DNA of 64,000 nucleotides from Polytrichum commune (lineage: Eukaryota; Streptophyta; Polytrichopsida; Polytrichales; Polytrichaceae). Below, in pieces: positions 44,333 to 56,600 of the stretch. The translations under genes were made by a program, and so were the position numbers. Positions within the stretch are counted from its first letter, which is position 1. Each line of letters starts with the position of its first letter. The stretch is from NCBI GenBank assembly GCA_950295325.1, contig OX485803.1:43417554-43481553 (forward strand). Reading direction: 5' to 3'. The notes beneath the pieces were generated by a model. The model did no database searches. It was not told where the DNA came from and worked only from the letters and a program-made list of their open reading frames with translations.

Positions 44333-46259
44333 GCATGTTTGTCAAACATCTAATGATTTTTAATCATTTCAATTCACCCTTACTTGAAACTATGAGAACT
44401 TTATAACTTAGTGTTAAAGCCCCCAAATTAGGGACTCCTTTGCCCATGATTACATGCATTGAATGCTATAGGTTGCACTCGAAGTTGTTAGTGGAGGCAC
44501 CGATAAGGATGTGAAGTCCCTTTCACCATTTGCGGTGCATCAAGCCAAGTGTAGTAGTCCCTCCTTTCCTTGTACTATGCAAAGTACAATGGAACTTTTA
44601 AAAGGAAAAAAACTTCCAAAAGTGTGGAGCTCATTCATCCTTCGAAGTGCTAACTTTGTTAATTTAATCTTAACCCCTAAAAGACCACGTGTGGAGCGAA
44701 GTACACTTTACAACAATTGGGGATGATATTTTAGGATTTTTTTTTCAAATCATCCTACCGTGTTGAATATAGTAGTATTGAGGGTATTGATAATATTATA
44801 TTGTTCTAGCATTCAAGAGTGTTTGGATCGTCAAGATTACTCATGTGTTGATGCGTTGTGTTCTATGTCGAGAGGGCATTTGTAGTATACATATGTACCT
44901 ATGATTCATCCATGTTAAAAATTGTACTCTTTGTAGGTTTTGTGTTTGGTTCATTTCAAATGTGTATGACTAGACGAACTCGTGGTCTTTCATTACGAGC
45001 ACATAAATCCATGGCAATTGACATGTGTTGTTCTAGAAAATTTGCTAATTTATTGTTATGATAGATTTACATATTTCTCTCACCGATGTAAGTGGATGGC
45101 CTAAGAGTCATATGTCGATGAATCAATGTTTGAAGCTAATTTAAGTGTCAACCCAACTTCAAGAAAACAACATTTAGGTCGCACACCATTTGATGGCTAT
45201 AAGTTGGATGAATGTAAGGTACGCACATGTGCAACGATTCCCTTTTCCCGTCTTCTAGGGCCATGTACAAGTTTGAATGTAAGTATACCTGTTACCGGGG
45301 GGGGGGGGGGGGATCACCCCCGTACTTTAGAAAACTACGTAAGAACAAATATAGGGTACACTTTAAAATTGCAACCTACAAACCCTAAGATGTGTACTTG
45401 TAACAAAGACCAAGTTATATATTGAATTCCATGATATAAGTAAATTAGGGTGTTTACAAATTGATAATCTTAGAGAAATTTTAAAACAAACATACCATAG
45501 GGTTCAATAGGGTGTGAATCAAAATAATATATATTGGAGCCCCACACTATGGACGAGCATAATTGGATGACATCTCATGGGTGTATTGTTGTAGTTGGAT
45601 GTAATCCGTCATGTTAAATGCATGAAGGGGTCCCGACATGTTTGGGCATTTTATTTGGCTTTGTGAGTTCCCAATCAGAGTTTGCGGGAGCACTGTGAAG
45701 TTGATATGTATGTGCAAACTCTTACCTTCATCCGAACTTGGCAAATGTTGATGATTGATTGATCAAGGTTTAGGAGTAGGTGCATGCAAATAGCCGTGCT
45801 CCTCATGTGCGCCCATCCCAAGATTCATCCCTAATTTTAGTTCTTTGCTCGTGTGGTAGATGGGTAGAGTTCAGGGTTTTGATTTTGTTGTGATTTGTCA
45901 TTTTTTGGGTTTATTTGTCGACGCATAGGAAGGGGCGATGTTAGCAAGAGGAGTTCTTGTGAGTGACTCGAGGTTTAGGGTTCTTGTGAGGTTGTCGGCC
46001 ATAACCAAGTTTGCAATGTCTTTGAAGCTGAAATTGTTCCCACTTGTTAATTCCAATCCTAATCCACAACTCATTGGACCTTGAGAGTGTGTTGAGGGCG
46101 ACACATATGCCAAACACATACCGCTACTTGAAGGTATTCATATTGTATTTTGGCCCTTTCAGTTCTTTGACGTTATGAGTTGACGTAGGATTAACTACAA
46201 ACTTGGGGGGGGACTCAATAGCGCTTCTTTATATGTACATGTTATGGCACTAGTTGAAC
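44333..46259. other. Intergenic stretch, nothing firmly recognised
   Basis: Short frames only. Contains a 16-G run (45297-45312), an 8-G run at 46205 and, at about 44670, a TTAA followed by CCCCTAAAAGACCACGTG that resembles a piggyBac-type end without a visible partner. Confidence 0.45.
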
Positions 46260-46540
46260 CCAATCTTGAATTTAGAAATCGCATGCGTTGTGGTTGACCT
46301 AGATTTTGTTTATGAATATGAACAAACTCTAGAGTGCTTAGCATAGGAGGATGACATACAACCCCCCCCCCCTTTGATGACTATGACATGCCGTTGCCTC
46401 CACATGTTGATTCTAGAGTTAGTGGTGAGAGCACTAACCATGTGGCATCTGACCTAAAGTCCACATTGGTGAGTGCCAAGGTAATGGCTAGAGACTTATT
46501 GGCCAAAGAGAAACTTAGGAAGGATTTGAACTAATAACCA
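46260..46540 (+). pseudogene. Possible HARBI1-like nuclease C-terminal relic
   Basis: Broken plus-strand frames give DFVYEYEQTLECLA, then DDYDMPLPPHVDSRVSG and ARDLLAKEKLRKDLN followed by a stop. The arrangement recalls the tail of plant HARBI1-type (PIF/Harbinger) nucleases, and Tourist-like MITEs occur in this window. The resemblance is weak, and the DDE core is not seen. Confidence 0.2.
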
Positions 46541-48049
46541 TGGAGGATTGCCAATGGCACTTGAGGTCTTCATACTATAATTATGTGGGTGTAGACTTGA
46601 GCACACAAAAATGAATGTTGTGTATTGAGTGGGTTTAACCATTCAATCTTGAACAATGACACAAATTGCTTCTTAATTGAATGTGTAAACCCTAAACAAA
46701 CTATGTGGTTGGTGTTGGTTGATTGTGTTCTAATGGTACATGTATGTATGCGATTGTATTTTTAAAGACAAACTTTGGAAGCATTTGCTTGTGGTTATAA
46801 ACACTAGTAATTTATTATCATTTCCATATGTGGATGTTTTGAATGAGTAGAGTGCATACTAGAAAGTTAAATTATGTGTATGTTGTGTTGATGTGTGAAT
46901 TTCGATCTTGTATATGTAGGTGTCAGAATTTACATGGCATCAACAAAAATTAAAAACTATAAATACTATAGGCTCATGTAGAAGAATAATAATTACCAAG
47001 TTAACCTACCCATAGGGCCCTCAAAAATAATGAATGTAAAAAAATTACATAGTACTAGGGTCCAAAATATTTACCTTCTCCAATATAATACCCCCCCCCC
47101 CCCAAAACACCTTATGTTCTCACGTGTTTCCACTTAATAGAAGGAAGTAACCCCCAAAAAAGTACACCCTTGTATACTAACTACATCATATTCCCCGCGT
47201 TCAAATTGAATATGGGGAATATCCGGGAATACTATGTGGAATCTTGTTAGTCCCACATAATATTGTTATGGATCTTAATAATGTAATGATAGATTTGTAG
47301 ATTTGACAACTACTTCAATGTCGAAAACCCGCTACTTTGGAAGAAAATAAAATTATCACCTACATTAAATTGCAAGTCAACCTCACATGCGCCTTCCGAA
47401 AATATTGTGACTTCTTTGTAGTGTGTAAGTTTGACAAAGTTTTTGCAAGTTTCTCACTTTTGATGCGCAAAAACTCGCCCCAAGAAAAAACAAAAAAAAA
47501 GCACGTCAATTGACACACTAGAAATTGAAATGACACATATTACTAGGCAACTTAAGTATTATGAATTGTAGCTTAAGTACCCGGAAAACATAACCCATAC
47601 TTGTAAGAGGACTTCCTACACTCACTTATATACTTAAGTTCAACCTTGTTCTTGTAATTTACTTTGTAACCAAGAAGGCTCTATAGCTGAGTCGATGATC
47701 AGAGAGGTGGTGGAGGTTGAGTACAAGGCCTACAAGACCATTGTTCTTAGTCTCTTGCAGATATATTTTCACAAATTTTTTGTGCAATTATGTGAATGAA
47801 CAATTTGCCCCAACATAACTCGAAGAGTGATGCTTTGGCTAGTTACATATTGGGTTAATTTTGAGGCGTCTCAGCTTGACACATGGATGATTTGAGGTAA
47901 ACTTTGCATAGTGCAGAGATCCCCTTTAATTTGAGTTTAATGTACAATGTACAATTCACAATGCCTAAATTGAAGTTAGATTGGAAGTAGTAGTATTGTT
48001 GGATTTGTGATTTAAATGCCATCGACATTCACAAGTCCTCAAAGTTCGT
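46541..48049. other. Intergenic stretch with a family D remnant and a 13-C run
   Basis: 47205-47297 repeats the interior of the foldback at 1658-1784 ('ggggaatatccgggaatac', 'gttagtcccaca'). 47091-47103 is a 13-C run. No gene recognised. Confidence 0.5.
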
Positions 48050-49035
48050 CACGTACCCTAGGCCAATGGTTTAACAAATGTAGTACGGTGGTTTTGTTGA
48101 GGCAATGTCATGACCCGCTTACTACAGTGCATGCCGGCGTTATTGAAATTATTCAAAGACGAAGAGCCGCATTGGTATGAGATCATGTGCTTTTTAAAAT
48201 TTTATATTTACTTCAACTTACTTGTAGATGTTCTACAAAATTTAAAGAAAATGAATATCAAATTCCAATATAACATGGTTGATATCACAACTATCAGTGC
48301 AACCATTGATATCATTATTTCAATTTTATCACATCATTTTTTTCCGGAATGGACCTATGTTTGGTCATACAAGCAAGAATTTGGGAATTTTTTTGAGGGA
48401 ATATCTAGGAAATCTTTAGTTGAGTTATGAAAACAATACATGGGATCGTATTATTCATGCATTCGCAACTAAATGGGTCCAATGAACTACGATAATACAT
48501 ATTATTGGGTGCATTTTATGTGCAAAGAGTTGTTCATGCTTCGAATGATCGTTTCCCAAATCTTCCAATATTCAATGTAGCCAAATTTTTGAGTCCTCGT
48601 AATTATCCAACCGACGATAGTGACTGAATCACAAATACCGAACAATGGCTCGAAAAGATATTGTTGAAGTTTCAATACATTGAAGAAAGTGACATGTGTA
48701 AAGGAAAACTCCTAGAATTTACGGAAACACTTCAACATGAGTGTGAGAAAAAAATGATATTTAAAGCTTGGTGCATATGTGGTAGCAATTTGAAATGGCA
48801 CACAAATTGGCATAAACTTATGTAACTTTGATAGAACATTATACTCATTCCATCAAGTACAACTATTTGTGAGAGAGGAATTCCCAAACAAAATGCAATC
48901 AAAAGCCACTTGCACAATAGGTTGAACTTGCAGGCTCTTGCTACTCTTAAACGGATCTCTCTTTGTGGGCTTGAAGTGGATGCAGTGGATTGGGCTACCA
49001 TCTTCAACATTTGGAGAAACATGCGAGACCAAAGG
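48050..49035 (+). pseudogene. hAT-type transposase relic (KIAA1586/DUF4371-like)
   Basis: The longest surviving frame (48110-48430) reads CMPALLKLFKDEEPHWYEIM, FKFYIYFNLLVDVLQNL-like text and KKMNIKFQYNMVDITTIS. This matches the mid-part of the hAT-related family, where a helix-rich block ends in 'LNKxFQxxxxDI'. After shifts, FPNLPIFNVAKFLSPRNYP (48555-48615), an EQWLEKIL block and, near 48925-49020, RLNLQALATLKRISLCGLEVDAVDW follow in the family's usual order. At least three frame changes and stops show it is dead. No terminal repeats were located. Confidence 0.6.
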
Positions 49036-50819
49036 ATACTTACACTCGATTGATAGTTATTCTGTTACAAATCAAGATTGTATTTTGATTATTCAAAATA
49101 CTAGTTTCTCTAAAATATTGTGTGACCTAAAATTGAGATGAAAGTTTAGAATAAAATGCATACGTCAATGGACATTCATTTTTTTTTTTTGAAAACATCA
49201 CGTGACACTTTGAATTTGAAGTTGAACGTCAAATGTAATTTGTCAAACATACACATTGCTTCTTTGGTACCTAACAGTGGGAGTCGATAATAAATATCAC
49301 ACTAGAGGTATAATAAACGGTGCACTACACCGTTTATGGTATTAGTGTCACTTCCTCTTTAGATTTACACAATGCTATAACTTTTTGCTAACAATATAAG
49401 TTCTAATCAAGTAAAGCCATTTTATATTGTATAATGCCCATACAACTAATCTGAATCACATGAAATCTATCGTAATAAAGTTATATCACCGTGTGATTCC
49501 AAAGAGCATGTGACACTGATTACCATAATCGGTGGAGTGGAGTAGTTTGTTTTCCATGTTTTGTTTTTGTAACTGTTAAAATGAAGACAATAAGTGTGAG
49601 TTGTGACCCAAGTATGTGAAAATGGAAGATGCCAGTTACATAAGCTTATTAGTGGTCATTGGGATTCACTTGGCCTGCATCCATGAAGTGATGATCACCA
49701 AGCACGGTAGCCAATTCCTAGATATCCGCATCGGAAGTACTGTACTCCTCCACACCGATTATGCAATTAATTGATTGATTGTGGCCTCAAGCAAAGTTAG
49801 GTCACGGCTACAACTTCATGATGTCTAGATAAGTTGTTTTTTTTTAAAACAAAACAAAAAAAACTCACCCTTTGGGAAGGTGAGAAGTCATGGTGTAAGG
49901 TAGATGGGGTTTAAATCCTTACTATTTTTTACTAGCCCACTTCTCATATAATATGAAGCACGCGATTACGTCCCAGGCTAGATCACATCTTCATTTGGCT
50001 AGGCCCTGCCCTTCCCACGCTTCTTTCATTGTTCGGTCTTCCTGCCCGCACCTGCGTGAGGACTCTTCCTTGTTGGAAATCAACGCGACATTACCCGGTC
50101 ATAATTATAAATATTAAAGTTGACATCACTTTTATTATTGCCAAGTTAGTTGATGAAGTTCCTTCACATGTCAAAGGAGTTTAATAGCTTAAGTGATCGA
50201 GCACTTAATGGCTTAAGTGACCAGGTATCTTTAGATTGGCGCCCAACGGGGAAAGAGTTCCCACACATGTGCGGGTAGGAAGACTGGGCAGTGAAGGAGG
50301 AATGTGAGGGGCGGGTTCCAGCCAAAAGAAAATATGATCTAGCTTGGGGCTGCAATTACTATCAAATGTATAGCAAAACTAAGTTAAGGTTGTGTCCACT
50401 TTACTTGCATTTTTTAGAGTTTGTATGAATATGATCTCTAGTATTGAAGTGACAATTCTTGTGCATATTGAATGGTCATATAGCCCTCCTCCCCCTTCCC
50501 CCCTTTTGCGCTTTCTAGCTTTTTGCTGACTATTAAGCCTAGAACAATAATAATTTTGAACACATAATTTTATCTCTTGTAAAGACTTGTCATTTTGGTA
50601 AGAGTTTTGTGAGCCTGCACATAATTGCATACCACTCAAATAATAAATGTCATAATAAAAAGAAAGTTATTGACTAAGGGATGTCAACTTTAGCATGAAG
50701 TTCCAATTTGACCCTAGAAATGAAATGAGAGATCTTAATTTATTCTACTAGGGTCCAATTGAAATGATTGGACCTTCAACATATAAGTTAAGCAAGCCTT
50801 GATTAAATGTTTTCTTAGC
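49036..50819. other. Intergenic stretch with a possible SINE-like fragment
   Basis: 49850-49985 contains 'gggtttaaatcc', a B-box-like word, after a poly-A-rich stretch, and is followed by a family-F-like 'atatgaagcacgcgatta' at 49950. Nothing else recognised. Confidence 0.35.
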
Positions 50820-51430
50820 TACGCACCCACTTATTGTAGAATATGAAACATGTGATTTGTGCAAGGTGGTCACCGAGTTCAAGTTGTGTATGTAGTTGAA
50901 GTTCTTGTAAATTTTAGAGCTTGCTTGAATACCTTACACATTGTCAAAGTGAGTATTATATATTCTTCTCAAATGATCATATTGGGGCAACTCCTTTTGA
51001 CTATTGAACCAGCAATTGATAAACTACTTGAGCACATTGTCCAATACCTTTTGTACACACGTCTCTTGGCGTCGAATCTTAGATCCACATCTAACCACAT
51101 ACCAATGTTGTTTGAGATGAGTAACCATATTAGGCATGCTTATCACTGATGTATTTTTGAAAATTTGAAGGTGATTGAGCTTACAATAATCATTGAAGTG
51201 ATGAAGCCACGATATGGATTAAATTGCACATCTTCATCCAACTATGAACACACTCATCCCATATTTGACAACTTCATCCTTGAAAAGTGGACGAAATAGT
51301 ATGTTTGAAAATTTTGGAATCGTCAATCGGCATTGTTGTTCGCTTTAGGAGGTTTGTTTTGATTACAACCCTTTCAATCATAATGGATGAGTTTACCAAG
51401 ACAACACAAAGTTCGAGCCCAAGCCAAGTC
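50820..51430 (+). repeat. Family F dispersed repeat
   Basis: Collinear with 55865-56600. Landmarks include 'atatgaaacatg.gattagtgcaag', 'gagcac.ttgtccaat', 'agatccac.t.taac', 'gatgagtttacc.agaca' and 'agcccaagccaag'. Strongly diverged and non-coding. Followed by a short (AC)n tract (51432-51450). Confidence 0.55.
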
Positions 51431-51524
51431 ATTACACACACACACACACACAACATTATTCATATCCATAACAATGTTTTATGATATTGACAATATTCTA
51501 CATAATATTCTCGAATATTCTCCA

Positions 51525-51600
51525 TACTTGATTTGACTATGAGAATATTTAGTGGAATATTGTTAGTCCCATACAACATTGTTTTGGATCTAAATAATCA
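51525..51600 (+). repeat. Family D remnant
   Basis: 'gtggaatattgttagtcccatacaacattgttttggatct' matches the right portions of the family D copies near 1735-1775 and 47235-47290. Confidence 0.5.
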
Positions 51601-52411
51601 CACACAAACACATATAATCAATTAGGTTAATTTTTGTATCTAAATGTACACATTCATTTACACTTGATATAACTAGATTACCCTTTAATTATTACCAAAT
51701 ACGTGTTCAGGTACTGATGTATTTCTTAATATTGTCAATCTAATGTAGTAGTAGTATGCATAGTTGTTAATTATATCGGACTACAAGATGTACTTGTGCA
51801 AGAGGCATGAAATGCAACAACCTAGACTTTAAGGCCAATGTCTCTTCCTTACAAAAATGCAATTGCCATTGTCATCCAAACATCCCATCGACACATATTT
51901 TCATTTGAAGGCTAATCATATGCTATCACATGTTATCAATGAACAAGTCCACCTCAAGTACAATCCTGATAACAAGTCCACATTGAATGATGAAATGTAA
52001 GTTTACACCGTGTTGATTTGTGAAACATAATGTCAACTTGCACACAACAACAATAACTAGGATATTGCGGTGTTCTAAAATAATGTGCATCACACGAAGT
52101 GTAGTTAACTAAATTAGTGATCAAAATATGAAAATTTAAACCCGCACTACGACAAGAGATAGAGCGTAACCACATAAGACAAGTGATCACATAACTTTTT
52201 ATATGAATTTGGTTTCCTAATATGGATCAATCTATGTGTGTAATTTTTTTATCTCCTCCCCCCCCCCCTCTCCCTTCTTTTCCCTTGCTTTGCCTAGTGT
52301 GCTAGGGAAAGAGAGAGTATTACATCCTACGAGTGTACATCTCATCCATCCAACTCAAATGAATTTAAAAATAATAAAATCTTTAAGTTGCATACTATTC
52401 TCAAGACTTTT
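51601..52411. other. Intergenic stretch, nothing recognised
   Basis: AT-rich. Contains an 11-C run (52258-52268) in a pyrimidine-rich stretch. No gene seen. Confidence 0.45.
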
Positions 52412-52510
52412 ATGTTGGATGAATGAGAGGTAGGCTTGTATGTGACAATTTTCCCCTTTTCAGAGAGAGGGAATTATTGTATATAAGCGTACCTCTCATC
52501 CACCCAACAT
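52412..52510. repeat. Short foldback, 21-base arms
   Basis: Left arm 52412-52432 (ATGTTGGATGAATGAGAGGTA) is the reverse complement of 52490-52510 apart from two bases. The same word opens each unit of the SINE-related array at 52931, 53216 and 53611. Confidence 0.65.
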
Positions 52511-52675
52511 AAAAACCGAACCCTCTCTAAATTTGTTGCCGATTCGTCTCCAATGACCTCTTGTACACCAATTCGGGGTCTCCAAGGTTAATTCCGCCAT
52601 CGAATCAAGTAAAATAAATAAACTTCTAGTATGCATACTATTCCCAGGTTTTTAGGTTAGATGAAAGAGATGACC

Positions 52676-52930
52676 GTAAACTACCTGGTGATAGTGGAGA
52701 GGCACCCATTTCCGAATGAAGTGGTCGGCAGTTTGATTCCCGTTGTGAAATCTTCTCTATACTTGACAAAAAAAACTAGCTAGGTAGATAGGAAACCAAG
52801 AGCCCACCCACCTCAAGGTAGGCAGTAAACCCCACCATGCACCAAGAAAATTCTTGAACATGGTAGGGCCAATGGACTCAAATTCATGTCGGCTAGGATT
52901 TGGCCGATGTTGGTGATTTATTTACTTATT
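52676..52930 (+). mobile_element. tRNA-derived SINE, second near-full copy
   Basis: Closely similar to 1255-1500 throughout. The A box TAGTGGAGAGG (52692-52702) is conserved. The B box (AGTTTGATTCC, ~52730-52740) has two changes from consensus. The body 'aagagcccacccacctcaaggtaggcagtaaacc' and the T/A-rich tail are shared. Confidence 0.75.
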
Positions 52931-53890
52931 TGGATGAAAGACGAGAGGTACACTCTCGTGTACGATAATTCATCCCCTCTCTCTCTCCCCTCCAATTTCC
53001 ATGTGGCAGGGTTGCCCAAATCTCAACAAAGCCTTGGTTCAAATGCTTGGTCGTTGGAACGTCCTTTAGGTAAGTAGGAAGCAAAGAACCCACCCACCGC
53101 AAGGTAGGTAGTAAACCCCACCCTACACTAAGAAGACTCTCGAGCAGGGTAGGGCCAACGGCCTCAAATTCACGTCGGCTGGGATTACCCAACGTTGGTG
53201 ATTTATTTACTCATGTTGGATGAACGACGAGAGGTACACTCTTGTGTACGATAATTCATCCCCCCCCCCCTCCCCCCTGGCACTGTCTTTCTCTCCTCCC
53301 GTTGTCCATGTGGCAGGGTTGCCCATAACTCAACGGAGCCATGGTTCAAATGCTTGGTCGTTGAAACGTCCTTGAGTGTGCAAGCAAAGATTTTTTTGTT
53401 CGGGAGGGGGGGGGGTGGGAAGCAAGGAGGATGCCCATACCCCCTGGCGGGAAAAATAACTACCTAAATGAGTAAGAAGCAAAGAGCCCACCCACCGCAA
53501 GGTAGACAGTAAAGCCCACTCTACACCAAGAAGACTCTCGAGCAGGGTAAGACCAACAACCTCAAATTCACGTCGGCTGGAATTGCCCGACGTTGGTGAT
53601 TTATTTACTCATGTTGGATGAACAACGTGAGGTACACTCTCGTGTATGGTAATTCATTCCCTCTCCCTCCCTCTCTATCTCTCTTTCTCTTTCTCTCTCT
53701 CCCCTCCCCTCCCCTCCCCTCCCCTCCGGTTGTCCATGTGGCAGGGCTGCCCACATGTGATCTCAACGGAGCCGTGGTTCAAATGCTGGGTCGTTGGAAC
53801 GTCCTTGAGGGAGGGAGGCAGGGATGATTTTTTGTTTTGGGGGGGTAGGCGGGCAGGGTGCCCATACCCCCTGGCGGGCAGACAGTGTAA
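52931..53890 (+). repeat. Three-unit tandem array of a second SINE-like element
   Basis: Units at 52931-53215, 53216-53610 and 53611-53890 each open with 'ttggatgaa.gac..gaggtacactc.tgtac'. Each then has a pyrimidine run and a tRNA-like head with B-box-like GGTTCAAATGC. Units 1 and 2 close with the same 3' body and tail as the SINEs at 1255 and 52676 (53065-53215, 53455-53610); unit 3 lacks it. Units 2 and 3 carry an extra 'gcccataccccctggcggg' block. The 181-codon frame in the third unit is low-complexity and not a gene. Confidence 0.65.
53697..53726. repeat. (CCCCT)n microsatellite
   Basis: About five CCCCT units after a CT-rich tract. A (GCA)n run of ~7 units follows at 53912-53932. Confidence 0.85.
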
Positions 53891-54059
53891 GTTATGCAAG
53901 GGGGTTTGCAGCAGCAGCAGCAGCAGCAGCAGACGTCGTCCTGGGGTGGGTGACGGAGATTCGGGGACTCAGTGCTGGGAATCCTATGTGAGGGACGCGT
54001 CAGAAGCGCTCATGCTGGTCGGTGCCCCCCTCCCCTCCTCCTCATTGGACGCTTCTTGC

Positions 54060-55425
54060 GCCCCCTCGACCTCCTTCTATGTCCCGGCCCCGGGGCGTTG
54101 TGGGGCATGCTCGGTCAAGACCCTAGTGTTGTGTTTCCAAGTCCCACCGGTTGCATGGTGTGATCGTTTGGGTGTTTGTGTACGAGTTTGAGGCGTGTTC
54201 CGTAGACTCCTCTAAAACGATCGGTAACGAGTTCTTTGTAACGGATAGCAAATGGAAACCATGGGTTGAGACAAAACCCATGAGTTTGTGATGAGGATTA
54301 ACCCTTAAAGGACATGTGCTTTCCCGATACCACACCCAAAATATCTTCTAAAATTCATTTTAAGCATGATTAACCAATTAATTTACATAGGCTCTATTCT
54401 AAAGAAGTATAGATCTTGCTAAGGTGCTCGATTTGGCATTCTAAAAACCCCATTTGGTGCAATGGAGTAGAAGTTTTGAACAAGATTCTCCCAAAATAAT
54501 ACCAAGCCCGTGGGGCAACATTGTCCTTTAAGGGTTAACACAAAGTTACCCAAGTTTTCTCCATGCTTACATTATCGTACACATAGAGTTGGTGTCATGC
54601 TCTTCGAAACAAGCTCTCTAGCTTGTCCTGTTAGCTTGCTCCCTTTGATCTAGTTCTGTGTAGACAGTGCTTGGGGAGATTTTGGGGCATACTTGGTCAA
54701 CATCCTAGTGTTTCCAAGTCCAACCGCTTACATTAGTGGTGTGATCATTTGGGGTGCTTGTTTACTAATTTGAGGTGTATTCCATAGACTCATCTAAAAT
54801 GATTGGTAACGAGTTATTTGTAACAGAACGCATATGGAAATCATGGGTTCAGTCTCAACCCATGAGTTTATTATGAGGATTAACACAAAGTTGCTCAAGT
54901 TTTCTTCATGCTTGCATTATTATACACGTAGAGTTGGTGTCCTGCTATTCGAAACAAGCTCTTTGGCTTGTAATGTTAGGATGGGTGGGCCAAACTATGC
55001 TTTTATAGACCAACATGAAATTTAGGAGGATGGGTCCCGTGTGCATACCATGTTTTAGATCCTAAAGTTCTCTTCAAGTTTGAAAGGTGGAAAGAGAAGG
55101 CCTGAAACATTTCCCCCCAAATTTCAAAAGAGGCTCCAATACACGACAAGCTAACGAGTTCTTAATAGAAGGTTTTCTCACGTAAGGGTCAAACCCCATA
55201 GTCTTGTCCCTCTTTGAGGCAGTTTACGGATAACTCTAGCGTCTGGGGAGATATTTGGGCATGTCAAAATTGCTAGTGTTTCCAAGTCCAACCGGTTACA
55301 TGCAGTTATTTTTTTAGTTTTATCTTTATTAAACATTTTTCATGGAATTTAAAACTTCAACTGATTATTTCTCAAACTCAATCCATCCATCTGTAACTAG
55401 CGGTTGGTTCTCCCCATTCATTGCA
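54060..55425 (+). repeat. Tandem A-B repeat, ~580-bp period
   Basis: The family A opening ('ggggcat..cggtca...tagtgttt.caagtcc.accg') occurs at about 54072, 54660 and 55238, spacings of ~585 and ~580. Between them lie family B segments (54248-54655, with an insertion, and 54836-55232). So A and B, found apart elsewhere, are parts of one tandemly arranged unit here. Confidence 0.65.
54302..54534. mobile_element. TTAA-flanked MITE, 233 bp, probably piggyBac-mobilised
   Basis: Ends CCCTTAAAGGACA and TGTCCTTTAAGGG are perfect 13-base inverted repeats, and TTAA flanks both sides (54298-54301 and 54535-54538). The host repeat reads continuously as 'gaggattaacacaaag' in the neighbouring copy at ~54877, the empty site with a single TTAA. 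Interior is non-coding. The ends differ from those of the 6-kb element, so a different piggyBac lineage probably moved it. Confidence 0.85.
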
Positions 55426-55864
55426 CTCAACCCGTTTTCTTCTGATGGTGCCTTAACGTGGCTAAGGTCATGCATATATGCTTAATTTGGTTACTTATCT
55501 TTATATCACACCTAAATTTGAGGCGTATGTGGTCTTGTGTGGCTCCAATAACGGATATCAAAAATACATGTGTTAAAAAAAGATCATATTGGATGTTCAA
55601 AATGTGATACTATTTAAAGCTTAATAGTCAACATAATTGGGTAGACATGTATGACCATTTAACGAGCACGGCAATCTTCACTTAATATGCATAAGATATT
55701 CATATGAGTTCCAAAAGCTATGAAGGAAGTGGTTGTGACCTCCAATTGGATGCGTTAACCATCTCATACTAGAATTGTGTATTCTATGTCCTAAGAGAAG
55801 TGGGCTAGTTTGATGAAGTAACCAATGTGACCAATCTACCTAAAGTGGGCCTTAAAGAAACACT
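55426..55864. other. Intergenic stretch, nothing recognised
   Basis: No gene or defined repeat seen. Confidence 0.45.
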
Positions 55865-56600
55865 TTTCTCTATGCACCCATTTTTTGCATGATATGAAAC
55901 ATGCAATTAGTGCAAGATGTTTAGCAAATTCAAATTGTGGTTGTAGCCACTTTCCTCATAGAACATGTGTCAAACACTTCTCATAGGATGAGAAACACAC
56001 AATTTGGTGTGAGATTATTTCCAAAACATCTACATCGCTAATCTCTTCGTAGTTTTTAAAGGTCACACAATTGTCTTCTTCGATATCAAGTTGAATATTC
56101 TTGCTCTCATGAAATAGTCACATAGGGTTGAATTGTTGAGCTTAGGAAGGTTACCAAAAATTGAGCACGTATTCCAATCTCTTGCGAACCTTTGTTTTGT
56201 TTTGTTTTGTTTTGTGTGTGTGTTACGAGATCCACGCTTAACTACACACCACTCAAATGTAGATGTTCAATTACTGGAAAAAAAAACAACCACAAAAAAT
56301 CCACTCATACTAGTTAATTTCATGATTGGATTACTATCAAGGGTCAAGGATTCAAGGTGTCTTCGTAAACTCATCCATTGAGAAGGTGATAAAACAACAA
56401 AATATAATGTAATGTGAAATTATCATTGCAAGATGAATCCACTCCAAATGATGGCATAAGAAACCCCAAAATTAGTCTAGTGCACTTTAGTTGAAATGAT
56501 GTAACCCTCGATCCTATAGGGGAACTCAATTGTAACCCGTGATTCATGATGAGTGAGTTTACATAGACACCAAGAAGTCCAAGCCAAACCCATGTGTTTT
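55865..56600 (+). repeat. Family F dispersed repeat, longest copy
   Basis: Collinear with 50820-51430 and, in its first part, with 1-330. Contains a (GTTTT)n run at about 56194-56214. Non-coding. Confidence 0.55.

Noticed and set aside
53646-54191. 181-codon frame
   Set aside because: Built from CT-, CCCCT- and GCA-repeat DNA; low-complexity translation.
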